The notes: generated by a model not told the origin, from the sequence alone. Shown: positions 25,715 to 35,742, numbered from the stretch's first letter. The stretch is 64,000 nt of DNA from Bacteroidales bacterium (GCA_020636845.1 JACJXD010000003.1:399950-463949); one strand, 5' to 3'. Program-made: numbers and translations.

Positions 25715-27631
25715 TTATTCGTTATTGCTATGCCAAGCCAGTAAACCTTGAGCGTTTTGTTTAATTTTACCGGTATCGAGAAGAAATTTAATTACACGCA
25801 ATACCCTTTCGGAATTATGCTTAACGCCGTCAACCAACGTTTCGGAAGTTTGCTCCTGTTCTTGCAACAACGTTTTTAAATCTTGTAAAATTACATCGAA
25901 CTCGTACTTACTCATGTCCAACTCATTACGAGCAGTACAAACATCGCACTTACCGCACCTGTACGAATCCGTTTGTCCAAAGTACTCCAAAAGTAACTGA
26001 CTTCGGCACTTAGCCTTACTTTTAGCATAATCTACCATAGCATTGGCCCGGTATAAATACCGATTCTTTCGTTCGAGATATTCCTTTGGCTCAATTCTTA
26101 GGTTTCTTTCGTCCAACCGTTCCTCAATAAAAATAACTAACGGAGTTTTCTTTTTCGGAATGTAACTTACAACCTTTTGCTTGCTAAGCAACTTAAGGTT
26201 ATTATAAACCGCATCGGTCGAAATTGATGCCAATCGACTTAAATAAACCTCATCGATTCGAACATACTGCGAAAAGACTCCCGTAAAATTTCGCAGAATA
26301 ACTTTTATAAACCTGTCCATATCGGCATGTGCAACCTGATACTTATACAACTCCTGCCTATTAACCAAAAACATAATACGGCTAGGATTATTGAGTTCGT
26401 CCGTAAGTTCGATATAACCGTTCAACTCCAATATTTTTAATGAGTTATACGCTTTAACGGCATTTAAATGGTAGGCCGCACAAAAATCCAACAAGTTAAA
26501 ATCGTAAACTTCATCCTTACCCGCACCAATGGCAATGTTAAGAAATGAACCAAGTGCATGGTAAACCTGCTTCAACTCCTCGATTGGCGGAAAAGTAGAA
26601 TCGATACGTTGTATTACCTTTTGCTCGTCGGTATCGTTATACAATAAAACGGCAAACGCCACATTCAGGTCTCGCCCAGCCCTTCCCGCTTCCTGAAAAT
26701 ACGCTTCGGGAGAATCAGGTAAATCAACATGAACAACAAAACGCACATCGGGCTTATCGATTCCCATGCCAAAAGCATTTGTAGCAACAATTACGCGGGT
26801 TTTACCCGTTTGCCAATCGGACTGCTTAGCAGCCCGTATTTCCATGGTTAATCCAGCATGGTAATAATCGGACGAAACGCCTTCTTTCCTAAGCATCAAG
26901 GCAATATCCTTCGTTTTTTGCCTACTTCTAACATAAACAATTCCACTACCCTGAATGCTATTTACCACCCGCAATAAGTACTTCGATTTATCCTCTACAT
27001 TCCGAACAAGATAGACCAGATTTTCACGAACAAAACTCATCCGAAATACCTTACCATTTCGAAATCCAAGTTTGGCCTGAATATCCTCGACAACCTCAGG
27101 CGTTGCCGTTGCCGTAACGGCAAGAAAAGGGACTTCGGAAGACAGCACGTTACGAAGTTCGGCTATTTTAAGGTATGACGGACGAAAATCGTACCCCCAC
27201 TGGGAAATACAGTGAGCCTCGTCGATGGCAACCATGCAAATGGTAAACTTTTTCAACCTTGCCCTAAAAACCTCCGTGGCCAACCGTTCGGGCGATAAGT
27301 ATAAAAACTTTACGTTGCCATAGGCCACGTTATCTAGCGTAATATCTATTTCGTGGGAAGACATTCCCGAATGCAAGGCAACGGCAGAAATTCCCCTCTT
27401 ATTTAGATTTTCAACCTGATCCTTCATTAGGGCAATTAATGGTGTAACAACCAGGCAAGTTCCCTCCATTGCCAATGCGGGAACCTGAAAAGTTATCGAT
27501 TTTCCTCCACCTGTAGGCATCAGCGCAAGCGTATCGTTACCGTTGAAAACGGACTCGATTACATCACGCTGTATCGACCTAAAAGTTGAGTATCCCCAAT
27601 ATTCACGAAGTATTTCTTCGAATCGTTCCAA
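25715..27631 (-). CDS. recQ: ATP-dependent DNA helicase RecQ
   Basis: A 638-residue 3'-5' SF2 helicase. Walker A is MPTGGGKSI, Walker B DEAHCISQWGYDFRP, and the second lobe contains TNAFGMGIDKPDVRFVVH and QEAGRAGRD. The RecQ-Ct zinc module is visible as CRSQLLLEYFG then CGKCDVC, followed by a winged helix. A canonical HRDC domain is not evident in the last 60 residues. The start codon is TTG at 27631: an in-frame TAA lies only two codons upstream and no ATG precedes the conserved helicase start. Confidence 0.94.
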   Translation of the reverse strand: MERFEEILREYWGYSTFRSIQRDVIESVFNGNDTLALMPTGGGKSITFQVPALAMEGTCLVVTPLIALMKDQVENLNKRGISAVALHSGMSSHEIDITLDNVAYGNVKFLYLSPERLATEVFRARLKKFTICMVAIDEAHCISQWGYDFRPSYLKIAELRNVLSSEVPFLAVTATATPEVVEDIQAKLGFRNGKVFRMSFVRENLVYLVRNVEDKSKYLLRVVNSIQGSGIVYVRSRQKTKDIALMLRKEGVSSDYYHAGLTMEIRAAKQSDWQTGKTRVIVATNAFGMGIDKPDVRFVVHVDLPDSPEAYFQEAGRAGRDLNVAFAVLLYNDTDEQKVIQRIDSTFPPIEELKQVYHALGSFLNIAIGAGKDEVYDFNLLDFCAAYHLNAVKAYNSLKILELNGYIELTDELNNPSRIMFLVNRQELYKYQVAHADMDRFIKVILRNFTGVFSQYVRIDEVYLSRLASISTDAVYNNLKLLSKQKVVSYIPKKKTPLVIFIEERLDERNLRIEPKEYLERKNRYLYRANAMVDYAKSKAKCRSQLLLEYFGQTDSYRCGKCDVCTARNELDMSKYEFDVILQDLKTLLQEQEQTSETLVDGVKHNSERVLRVIKFLLDTGKIKQNAQGLLAWHSNNE

Positions 27632-27829
27632 AGCAGCTTAATATTTAAAACAAATTTATTAAAAATTAAGGAGACTTTTCGCCTGCTCAAATTCTACCAT
27701 CAATAAAAGTTACATTCAACGCTTTTTTGCATAATATAACAGTATCAGCGCCAAAAGCGCTCCTAAAACGCCGTTTCGTTTGCCATTTTTTTGTAACTTG
27801 CCGCATTTTAAAAACAAATCCAATTAGTC

Positions 27830-29311
27830 ATGTCGTTATACTCCGAAAAAGTTATAGCCGAAGGTCTAACATTCGACGACGTATTGTTAGTTCCGGCATA
27901 CTCCGAAGTTCTTCCACGAAATGTTAACCTAGCCACCAAATTTTCTCGTAACATCAATTTAAAAGCACCTATTGTGTCGGCTGCCATGGATACCGTAACA
28001 GAGTCGAGTTTGGCAATAGCCATTGCCCGAGAAGGTGGAATTGGCGTTATACATAAAAATATGACTATTGAGGCTCAAGCCCATCAGGTAAAAGAGGTAA
28101 AACGAGCCGAAAATGGTATGATTTACGAACCTATTACCATTCATCCGGACGCTACCGTTGGCGATGCTTTGGCTTTAATGCGCGAGTACCATATCGGAGG
28201 CATTCCGGTTGTCGATAACAACGGACTACTTATTGGTATTGTTACCAACCGAGACCTTCGCTTTCAGGAAAACCTTCTAATTCCTATACGAATGGTTATG
28301 ACCTCGGAAAATATTATTACAACCACCAAGTCTATCGACCTTGAGAAAGCCACGGAAATTCTTAAAGAGCACAAGATTGAAAAACTTCCGGTTATTGATG
28401 AAAACAAGAAATTAATTGGTCTTTTAACATACAAGGATATTACCAAGGTTAAGGATAACCCTAATGCCAGCAAGGATAGCAAGGGCCGACTAAGAGCAGC
28501 TGCCGGAGTTGGCATTACTTCCGATACGTTGGAACGTGTTGCAGCATTGGTCGAAGTTAACGTAGATGCGATTGTAATTGACACGGCACACGGGCATACC
28601 AAAGGGGTTGTGGATATGCTAAAGCGTGTTAAATCCAAATATCCGAACCTTGAAGTGGTTGTCGGAAATATTGCAACAGCAGAAGCAGCAAAAATGCTTG
28701 TTGACGCTGGTGCCGATGCCGTTAAAGTAGGAATTGGCCCCGGATCGATATGCACCACCCGTATAATAGCCGGCGTTGGGGTTCCTCAGTTAAACGCCAT
28801 TTGGGATATTTCCAACGCAATAAAAGGAGCGGGAGTTCCTCTAATTGCCGATGGAGGCATTCGCTACTCTGGCGATATAGTAAAAGCATTGGCAGCCGGA
28901 GCCGACACCATTATGGCCGGATCGCTCTTTGCCGGAGTGGAAGAATCCCCCGGCGAAACAATCATTTATAATGGTCGTAAATTTAAATCGTACCGTGGAA
29001 TGGGATCGCTCGATGCAATGCAGCAAGGTTCCAAGGACAGGTATTTCCAAGATGCCGAAGATGATATAAAGAAATTGGTTCCCGAAGGTATTGTAGCCCG
29101 TGTTCCATACAAAGGAACCCTTTCCGAGGTCTTTTATCAGCTGATTGGAGGATTAAGAGCCGGAATGGGATATTGCGGAGCACCCAATATCGAAACTCTA
29201 AAAAATGCTAAGTTTGTAAAAATAACCCATGCTGGAATGGTCGAAAGCCATCCTCATGATGTTGCTATAACCCGCGAAGCTCCTAATTATAGCCGCGATA
29301 CGGGATTTTAA
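27830..29311 (+). CDS. guaB: IMP dehydrogenase
   Basis: A 493-residue enzyme oxidising IMP to XMP with NAD+, the first committed step to GMP. The TIM barrel is interrupted by a CBS pair (about 95-205: PITIHPDATVGDALALM; GLLIGIVTNRDLRF). The catalytic Cys308 lies in GPGSICTT; the IMP-binding segment ADGGIRYSGDIVKALAAGA and flap YRGMGSLDAM are intact. It is divergent from recQ and ends at a large hairpin. Confidence 0.97.
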   Translation: MSLYSEKVIAEGLTFDDVLLVPAYSEVLPRNVNLATKFSRNINLKAPIVSAAMDTVTESSLAIAIAREGGIGVIHKNMTIEAQAHQVKEVKRAENGMIYEPITIHPDATVGDALALMREYHIGGIPVVDNNGLLIGIVTNRDLRFQENLLIPIRMVMTSENIITTTKSIDLEKATEILKEHKIEKLPVIDENKKLIGLLTYKDITKVKDNPNASKDSKGRLRAAAGVGITSDTLERVAALVEVNVDAIVIDTAHGHTKGVVDMLKRVKSKYPNLEVVVGNIATAEAAKMLVDAGADAVKVGIGPGSICTTRIIAGVGVPQLNAIWDISNAIKGAGVPLIADGGIRYSGDIVKALAAGADTIMAGSLFAGVEESPGETIIYNGRKFKSYRGMGSLDAMQQGSKDRYFQDAEDDIKKLVPEGIVARVPYKGTLSEVFYQLIGGLRAGMGYCGAPNIETLKNAKFVKITHAGMVESHPHDVAITREAPNYSRDTGF

Positions 29312-29339
29312 ATAATTATTAATTAACCTTAAAAAGATG

Positions 29340-29390
29340 AAAACATTCATGATTAAGTGTATAAAATTGCGCTTTTCACATGAATGTTTT
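29340..29390 (+). terminator. Large-loop hairpin terminator after guaB
   Basis: A perfect 12-bp stem, AAAACATTCATG (29340-29351) with CATGAATGTTTT (29379-29390), around a 27-base loop and followed by more T. It separates guaB from the isomerase operon. Confidence 0.65.
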
Positions 29391-29424
29391 TTATTATAGA
29401 AGATAAAATCTAATTAATGCAACC

Positions 29425-31404
29425 ATGAAACGAATCGTAGGAATTTGTCTGTTGTTTATCTACATAGGAAGTTCAAGCGCAATCTTTGCGCAACAACCAT
29501 CCGATACCCTTTTTCTGATTGACAATACTCCTGTTACTGTTGGAGAATTCTACAATCTTTACCTTAAAAACGTAAATATCCAAAACAGCATTCCAGACTC
29601 AACGCTACAAAGTTACATGGATTTGTTTGTTAATTTTCGGCTTAAGGTTCAGGCTGCAAAAGATTTAAAAATAGATACGTCCAAAGCGTTTCAAAACGAG
29701 TACCATAGTTATGTTGATCAACTGGCAGAATCCTACCTCATAGATTCAACTACACTGAACAAGCTAATAGACGAAGCATACCAACGGTTAAAGGTTGAAG
29801 TTAGTGCAAGTCATATTTTAATTGCCATTCCTCCTTCGGTAGATTCTAAAGATACGCTGAAATACTACCAAAAAGCGTTGGAAACCCGCAACCGATTACT
29901 TAACGGCGAACCTTTTGGCAAAGTAGCCCTTTCAACCAGCAACGACCCTTCGGTATCTAGAAACAATGGTTACTTGGGATGGTTCAGCGCATTTCAAATG
30001 GTTTACCCATTTGAAAACGCAGCCTACAACACTCCCGAAGATTCCATATCGATGCCTGTACGTACTCGTTTTGGCTACCATATCATAAAAGTTCACGGAC
30101 GTCGTCCTTCTAAAGGCGAAATAAAAATTGCACACATCATGGTTCGTGTACAACCAAACGCAACTCCCGAAGAAGTTGAAAATGCCAGAAAAAAAATACT
30201 TGACCTGTACAAAAAGGTTACTAGCGGAGAGGATTTTGCTGCTGTTGCCAGACAGGAATCGGACGATAAAGCCAGCGCAAAAAATGGAGGCGAATTTCCA
30301 TGGGTTCATTCCGGACAAATAATTCCAGAGTTCGAAGCCGTTGCCTTTTCGTTAGACCATGACGGGCAAATTTCGGAACCTTTTCAATCACAATTTGGAT
30401 GGCATATTATCAAGCGAATTGCTAAAAAAGAAGTAAGTACAAAAGAAGAGATGCTTCCTGAAATTAAAAAAATGATTTCCAGAGACAGCAGAAGTTCGCA
30501 AATGACCGCTGCGTTAATTAACCATTTAAAAAAGCAATATAACTTTAAAGCAAACATGGTTGCTGTTCAGCAACTTGTTTCTTACTTAGATTCGTCGTTA
30601 TACAAAGGTCAATGGAAAATACAACCGTTAAAAAACAATCCTACCGTAATAGCATTTGCCGGTAAGCAATACACTTTAAACGATTTTGCCACTTACATTG
30701 AAACCGTTCAAAAGACCATTGGACAAAAAAGCATCTCCGATTTCTTAAACCTCTCCTTTTCCGAATACAGCAACAAGCTGTTAGTTGACTACGAAAAAAG
30801 TCTTTTACCCACAATTTATCCCGCTTACAAGGAATTGGCACAAGAATACCTTCAGGGAATGCTGCTATTTGAAATATCGAACAGAATAGTTTGGGAACCT
30901 GCATCGGACAGCGCTAAAATCGCTGAATTTTACAATGCACATAAAAGCAATTACAAATGGGGCGAAAGGTTATATTACACAATATACACATTAAAGGATA
31001 CCCTTCTACTCAATAAACTGGAAAAACAACGGCTAAGTAAAAAATATGCAAAACTTTCTCCTAACGAGTTTGCCAAGGAATTCGAAAAGAAAACCAAATC
31101 AACATTAACTGTAGAACAAAAAGTAGGAGATATTTCTACCCCCGAATTAAGTAACTATAAGTCGTGGAAAGAACCGTTAAGCACTCATCATACCTCAAAT
31201 GGTATCAAGATTTGGGAAGTAAATAAAATTACTAATGGCGATATAAAAGATTTAAATGATTGCCGAGGAGAAGTTATTTCCGATTTACAAAAAGATTTGG
31301 AAACCGAATGGCTGCAGGAACTTAAAAGCAAGTACAAGGTAACCTTCAATAAAAAAACGCTAAACGAGGTTAAACATTCACTTTGCAATATATCAGCCCA
31401 ATAA
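29425..31404 (+). CDS. Peptidyl-prolyl isomerase with two parvulin domains
   Basis: A 659-residue periplasmic protein with a signal peptide (about 1-22, ending IFAQQ). The N-terminal region (about 25-120) is SurA/PrsA-like and helical. Two parvulin domains follow: about 125-230 (VSASHILIAIP...FGYHIIKVHG) and about 232-340 (IKIAHIMVRVQ...FGWHIIKRI). A long C-terminal helical part (about 350-650) has no assignable domain. It probably acts as an outer-membrane protein chaperone and isomerase. It is first in an operon with a SurA-like lipoprotein, a second parvulin protein and an OstA-like protein. Confidence 0.9.
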   Translation: MKRIVGICLLFIYIGSSSAIFAQQPSDTLFLIDNTPVTVGEFYNLYLKNVNIQNSIPDSTLQSYMDLFVNFRLKVQAAKDLKIDTSKAFQNEYHSYVDQLAESYLIDSTTLNKLIDEAYQRLKVEVSASHILIAIPPSVDSKDTLKYYQKALETRNRLLNGEPFGKVALSTSNDPSVSRNNGYLGWFSAFQMVYPFENAAYNTPEDSISMPVRTRFGYHIIKVHGRRPSKGEIKIAHIMVRVQPNATPEEVENARKKILDLYKKVTSGEDFAAVARQESDDKASAKNGGEFPWVHSGQIIPEFEAVAFSLDHDGQISEPFQSQFGWHIIKRIAKKEVSTKEEMLPEIKKMISRDSRSSQMTAALINHLKKQYNFKANMVAVQQLVSYLDSSLYKGQWKIQPLKNNPTVIAFAGKQYTLNDFATYIETVQKTIGQKSISDFLNLSFSEYSNKLLVDYEKSLLPTIYPAYKELAQEYLQGMLLFEISNRIVWEPASDSAKIAEFYNAHKSNYKWGERLYYTIYTLKDTLLLNKLEKQRLSKKYAKLSPNEFAKEFEKKTKSTLTVEQKVGDISTPELSNYKSWKEPLSTHHTSNGIKIWEVNKITNGDIKDLNDCRGEVISDLQKDLETEWLQELKSKYKVTFNKKTLNEVKHSLCNISAQ

Positions 31405-31436
31405 AAAACGACTTTGCAAAATATAAATTAGACCGA

Positions 31437-32309
31437 ATGAAATCGAAACGAAAAATACTTCTCCTAGGAATAATAACCATATTAGCCATATCGTGCAACA
31501 AACAAGGGGCTACACCAATTCCGGTTGCCCGTGTTTTTGATAAATACTTATATGAATCCGACATTAAAAGCATTATAAAAAGCGATGTATCCAAAGAGGA
31601 TAGCATACTAATTGTAAAAGCGTATATTGATAAATGGATTCAAACCCAACTGTTGCTAAGCGAAGCAGAAAAAAATCTTTCGGATTCTCAAAAGAATGTT
31701 GCCAGTCAATTGGAAGACTACAGAACCTCGCTTCTTATTTTCAAGTACGAGCAAGCGTTGGTTAACCAAAAAATAGATACATCTGTTAATTTTCAAGAAA
31801 TTGAAAACTACTACAATTCCAATAAAGAAAACTTCGTTCTTAACGAAACTATGGTAAAAGCGCTTTTTATAAAACTAAGAAAAGAAGCTCCTCAAAATCA
31901 AAAAATTAAAGAATTATACCGTTCCAATAAGGACGAGGATGTTAAAACTTTAGATAACTTGGCTTATCAAGCTGCTATTAAATACGACTTTTTCAACGAC
32001 CAATGGATTCCTCTATCATTTATTCTCAAGCAAATGCCATATTCGCCTGAAATTGATGAAAAAGAGATTCTTAAGAAAAGGTACATCGAGATGGAGGACG
32101 GCGACTTCTTATACCTGGTTTCGTTCCGCGATGTATTAAACCAAGGGGAAATTGCCCCCATGGAAATTGTAACCGATGAGTTAAAAAGTATTATTCTTAA
32201 CTCCCGTAAGCAAAAGTTCATTCAAGATATTGAACAAAAAATTTACGATAAGGCAGGAAATGAAGGCAATATAGACATTTACGAAAATAAAAAATCTCAA
32301 AAAAAATAG
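31437..32309 (+). CDS. SurA-like lipoprotein lacking a parvulin domain
   Basis: A 290-residue lipoprotein (signal KILLLGIITILAIS with lipobox Cys in ISCNKQ). The N-terminal half resembles the SurA chaperone region (VARVFDKYLYESDIKSI; AYIDKWIQTQLLLSEAEKNL), but the parvulin signatures seen in its two neighbours (SxxHIL and FGxHII) are absent. It is therefore probably a chaperone-only or partner subunit. The ATG at 31437 is chosen because the signal peptide begins there. The next gene starts one base after its stop, so all three are tightly linked. Confidence 0.8.
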   Translation: MKSKRKILLLGIITILAISCNKQGATPIPVARVFDKYLYESDIKSIIKSDVSKEDSILIVKAYIDKWIQTQLLLSEAEKNLSDSQKNVASQLEDYRTSLLIFKYEQALVNQKIDTSVNFQEIENYYNSNKENFVLNETMVKALFIKLRKEAPQNQKIKELYRSNKDEDVKTLDNLAYQAAIKYDFFNDQWIPLSFILKQMPYSPEIDEKEILKKRYIEMEDGDFLYLVSFRDVLNQGEIAPMEIVTDELKSIILNSRKQKFIQDIEQKIYDKAGNEGNIDIYENKKSQKK

Positions 32310-32310
32310 T

Positions 32311-33663
32311 ATGAGAACTCTACGAATTTATGCTACTGCTATTCTATTTCTTTTTCAGTTTACAGGCGTTATGGCTCAGGATACCGAAAAGGTTATTGAT
32401 AAAGTTATTGCAGTTGTTGGCAGCGAAAGAATCTTGTTATCCGATGTAGAACAGGAAATGCTTCGTATGAAAATGCAAGGCGATATTACAGGCAATTTCG
32501 ACCGTTGTGATTTGTTTGAACAAATACTCATTCAAAAACTACTATTAACTCAATCAAAAATAGACAGTTTAACAGTAGAAGAGTCCAACGTTGATATGGA
32601 AATTGATCGTAGAATCAAGTATTTTGTAAACCAAATGGGTTCGGAAAAAGCGTTGGAAAACTACTTTAGTAAGCCTATCTACGAAATTAAGGATGATTTA
32701 CGCGAGGTTATTCGAGATCAAATGCTTACACAGCAAATGCAGAAAAAAATTGTGGATCGCGTAAAAATAACCCCAACCGAGGTTAAGCATTACTACAAAA
32801 ATCTTCCAAAGGATAGCTTACCAACAATTCCGGAACAATTCGAACTACAGCAAATTTTGCTTTTTCCCCCATCAACCGAAGAAGCTAAGTTAAAGGTTAA
32901 AGAAAAATTGCTGGAAATTCGTAAAAGAGTTCTTCATGGGGAGCGTTTTTCCACTTTGGCTGTTGCCTATTCGGAAGATAGGGCTTCTGCCGTTAAAGGA
33001 GGAGAACTTGGATTTCGCTCGCGCGATGAATTGGTTAAACCGTTTGCCGATGCAGCTTTTAACCTAAAAGAAGGTCAGGTTAGCCAAATAGTCGAAACCG
33101 AGTACGGATTCCATATAATCCAGATGATAGAAAAGAAAAATGATAGGGTTAACGTTCGGCATATTCTAATGAAACCCCAATATTCATCGGAAATGCTATC
33201 CGAAGCCATTAGTAAGTTAGATAGTATTTCAACCCTGATTAAAGCCGACAGCATTACTTTCGAAAGAGCAGCACAACGCTTTTCCGAGGATAAAAAATCG
33301 AGTTTGAACGGCGGATTGGTTATCAACTCTTATACTAACACTGCGCTTTTCGAAAAGGATCATCTTATTCCTGCCGACTACTACGCTATTTCTAATTTAA
33401 AAGAAGGCGATATTACACAACCCTTCGAATCGCGCGACGAGCATGCAAATGTTGTGTTTAAAATTATCAAGTTAAAAAGAAAAATTCCTGCTCACAAAGC
33501 CAATTTAGATGAAGATTACGACAAAATTCAAACCATGGCAAAAATGGGAAAGGAAGACGAAATTCTTAAAGAATGGGTTGAAAAGAAAATTAAATCGACA
33601 TATATTCTTATTGATGATTCTTTTAAGAATTGCAAGTTTAAAAATCAGGGTTGGATTAAATAG
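32311..33663 (+). CDS. surA: SurA-like periplasmic chaperone / peptidyl-prolyl isomerase
   Basis: A 450-residue protein with a signal peptide ending VMAQD. The SurA N-terminal domain starts IDKVIAVVGSERILLSDVEQ, the typical opening of SurA. Two parvulin domains follow (about 170-275: FELQQILLFPP, GGELGFRSRDELV, YGFHIIQMI; about 278-390: NVRHILMKPQ, LNGGLVINSY). The second is less conserved. It should help beta-barrel proteins reach the outer membrane. It is third in the operon, 12 bases before the OstA-like gene. Confidence 0.9.
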   Translation: MRTLRIYATAILFLFQFTGVMAQDTEKVIDKVIAVVGSERILLSDVEQEMLRMKMQGDITGNFDRCDLFEQILIQKLLLTQSKIDSLTVEESNVDMEIDRRIKYFVNQMGSEKALENYFSKPIYEIKDDLREVIRDQMLTQQMQKKIVDRVKITPTEVKHYYKNLPKDSLPTIPEQFELQQILLFPPSTEEAKLKVKEKLLEIRKRVLHGERFSTLAVAYSEDRASAVKGGELGFRSRDELVKPFADAAFNLKEGQVSQIVETEYGFHIIQMIEKKNDRVNVRHILMKPQYSSEMLSEAISKLDSISTLIKADSITFERAAQRFSEDKKSSLNGGLVINSYTNTALFEKDHLIPADYYAISNLKEGDITQPFESRDEHANVVFKIIKLKRKIPAHKANLDEDYDKIQTMAKMGKEDEILKEWVEKKIKSTYILIDDSFKNCKFKNQGWIK

Positions 33664-33675
33664 TTGTTACACTTA

Positions 33676-35328
33676 ATGAAGCAAAGCATTAAACTTTTTA
33701 GCCTTTGTTTGGTAGTTTTACTTTCGGTTTTCGCTACTTCAACGGTTCTAGCCCAGAAAAAAACAAAAATTAGGCTTGAAAGAGCAGATTTGTTGAAGAA
33801 TCTTAAACTGGAAAACCTTAACATTATTCGTTATTTAGGGAACGTCCACTTTTTTTATGATAGCACCAGCGTTAGATGCGATAGCGCATATTACAACGAT
33901 GAAGCCAATCAGTTCGACGCATACGGAAATGTAGTTGTTCAAAAAGGTAGTTCTAAAATTTTCGGAGATAAGCTACACTACGACGGAAAAACCAGCACGG
34001 GTAAGTTAACCGGACAGGAAGTTAAACTTATCGACGAGGAAACCATGCTTATTACCAAAGAGGTTAACTTTAATTCAAAAACCAACTTTGTTTACTACCC
34101 CGTTCCCGGAGTTATTACAACAAAAGATTCGAAGTTAACTAGCAAAAAAGGTTATTTCGATAAGAACATATCCTTACTTGCATTTTCGGGCGATGTGGTG
34201 ATGGATAATCCCGACGGAGTAATAAAAACCGATTCTCTTACTTACAACACCAAGAGTGAAGTTGCATCTTTTTTTAAAAATACGCGAATTACTAACGACG
34301 ACGGATTTATATACTGTAACAAAGGTTGGCATAACAGGCAGTTAAAACAATCGAGTTTTCAACAAGACGCTTATCTTATAAACGGCGCTCAACGACTTTT
34401 TGCTAATAATATATTTTACGACGAACCAAAAGGATATGCACGCGCTACCGATAATGTTGTGGTTGTAGATACTACAAACAACACATACCTTTTTGGGCAA
34501 AAGGCCAATTACTGGAAAAATGAAGAAGCCGCCGAGGTTACCGATAATCCGTTTTTCGTGGCAATCGATAATAAGGACACGCTTTTTCTTCGCTCCGATT
34601 TTATGTACCTGCAAAGCATAAAGCCGAAAGATACCACCAAAACAGACTCTACTCAACACTTAATAAAGGCCATTGGCAACGTCCGTTTCTACCGCACCGA
34701 TATTCAAGGTTTATGCGACTCGCTCATTTACCAAACCAAAGATTCAACCCTGTATATGTACGCTACGCCAATACTATGGAACGACGTAAATCAGATTACT
34801 GCCGACCTTATCAAAGTTTTATCTGCTAATAAAAAAATTCACGAAATGGAATTTATTGGAAACGCCTTTATCACATCGCACGAAGATTCCATATTCTACA
34901 ACCAGATAAGGGGTAAAACTATTGATGCGCACTTTATTGATGGTAAACTAAACACCATGGATATTCTGGGTAACGGACAGGCTATATACTACATTCGCGA
35001 TAATAATGTACTAACAATGGTTAACCGTTCCGAAGGTTCAAAAATCAAAGTTAACATTAAAGAAAATAAGGTAAGCAAGATTAATGTTATGCAAAAACCA
35101 ACATCGAACCTTTACCCTATAGATAAAGTTGAATACGAAGATATTACGCTAAAAGGATTTAAATGGCTTGATAATAAACGTCCTAAGAATAAATACTCAA
35201 TACTTGAGAATAGTAAACTACTCTTTCCAAAACCTAAAGTACTACCACCTCCCAAAACAAAAGAACCAGACGCAAAGCCAACTCAGAAGGAAAACAACGA
35301 CAAAAAATTGAAAATCAAAAGCAAATAA
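33676..35328 (+). CDS. OstA/LptA-like periplasmic protein
   Basis: A 550-residue protein with a signal peptide (ending TVLAQKK) and repeated OstA/LptA-type beta-strand segments (LGNVHFFYDSTSVRCDSAYYN; AYGNVVVQKGSSKIFGDKLHY; FSGDVVMDNPDG; IGNVRFYRTDIQGLCDSLIY). LptA-like proteins bridge lipopolysaccharide from the inner to the outer membrane; this form is about three times as long as LptA and may form a longer bridge. The C-terminal tail is rich in Lys and Pro (LPPPKTKEPDAKPTQKE). ATG 33676 is preferred over a TTG at 33664. The gene ends in a terminator overlapping the stop. Confidence 0.85.
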   Translation: MKQSIKLFSLCLVVLLSVFATSTVLAQKKTKIRLERADLLKNLKLENLNIIRYLGNVHFFYDSTSVRCDSAYYNDEANQFDAYGNVVVQKGSSKIFGDKLHYDGKTSTGKLTGQEVKLIDEETMLITKEVNFNSKTNFVYYPVPGVITTKDSKLTSKKGYFDKNISLLAFSGDVVMDNPDGVIKTDSLTYNTKSEVASFFKNTRITNDDGFIYCNKGWHNRQLKQSSFQQDAYLINGAQRLFANNIFYDEPKGYARATDNVVVVDTTNNTYLFGQKANYWKNEEAAEVTDNPFFVAIDNKDTLFLRSDFMYLQSIKPKDTTKTDSTQHLIKAIGNVRFYRTDIQGLCDSLIYQTKDSTLYMYATPILWNDVNQITADLIKVLSANKKIHEMEFIGNAFITSHEDSIFYNQIRGKTIDAHFIDGKLNTMDILGNGQAIYYIRDNNVLTMVNRSEGSKIKVNIKENKVSKINVMQKPTSNLYPIDKVEYEDITLKGFKWLDNKRPKNKYSILENSKLLFPKPKVLPPPKTKEPDAKPTQKENNDKKLKIKSK

Positions 35329-35351
35329 AAAAGAGGCTTTGCCTCTTTTTT
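35327..35351 (+). terminator. Terminator of the isomerase-ostA operon
   Basis: Perfect 11-bp stem AAAAAAGAGGC (35327-35337), loop TTT, GCCTCTTTTTT (35341-35351). The stem begins inside the stop codon of the ostA-like gene. Confidence 0.85.
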
Positions 35352-35407
35352 ATTGCCATAAATTCTTATTAATTGGGTTAAAATTAATAAACTCTTTAGT
35401 TAAACGT

Positions 35408-35455
35408 AAAATGCCCCTACTCTACTTAATGCTAAAAGTAAAATATGGGCATTTT
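35408..35455 (-). terminator. Candidate terminator of the DUF2795 gene
   Basis: AAAATGCCC (35408-35416) pairs with GGGCATTTT (35447-35455) across a 30-base loop, directly after the minus-strand stop, with T at the end on that strand. Confidence 0.45.
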
Positions 35456-35457
35456 AA

Positions 35458-35679
35458 TCAATACTCGTCTTCATTAAAAAAGAAATCTTCTTTAGTTGGA
35501 TAATCTGGCCAAATGTCCTCAATGCTCTCGTAAACTTCACTCTCATCTTCCAACTCCTGCAAATTCTCAATAACCTCGAGAGGTGCACCCGAACGAATAG
35601 CGTAGTCAATCAACTCTTCCTTGGTTGCTGGCCAGGGAGCATCTTCTAATTTTGAGGCTAATTCAAGCGTCCAATACAT
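35458..35679 (-). CDS. DUF2795 family small protein
   Basis: A 73-residue acidic protein beginning MYWTLELASKLEDAPWPATKEELIDYAIRSG (given in part), a start almost invariant in Bacteroidota members, then IENLQELEDESEVYESIEDIWPDYPTK and an acidic end (FFFNEDEY). The family is small, cytoplasmic and of unknown function. A good -7 element lies upstream and a hairpin downstream, so it is a single-gene unit. Confidence 0.88.
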   Translation of the reverse strand: MYWTLELASKLEDAPWPATKEELIDYAIRSGAPLEVIENLQELEDESEVYESIEDIWPDYPTKEDFFFNEDEY

Positions 35680-35734
35680 AAACTATAATGTTAAAAGTTT
35701 GATTTACAAGTCGTTGCTACTTTTTATACAAAAG

Positions 35735-35742
35735 CAAATATA
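35735..35742 (-). promoter_or_regulatory. -7 element of the DUF2795 gene
   Basis: TATATTTG on the minus strand, a full match to TAnnTTTG; a TTTG at 35761-35758 is 15 bases upstream, closer than usual. The ATG is 55 bases downstream. Confidence 0.5.
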
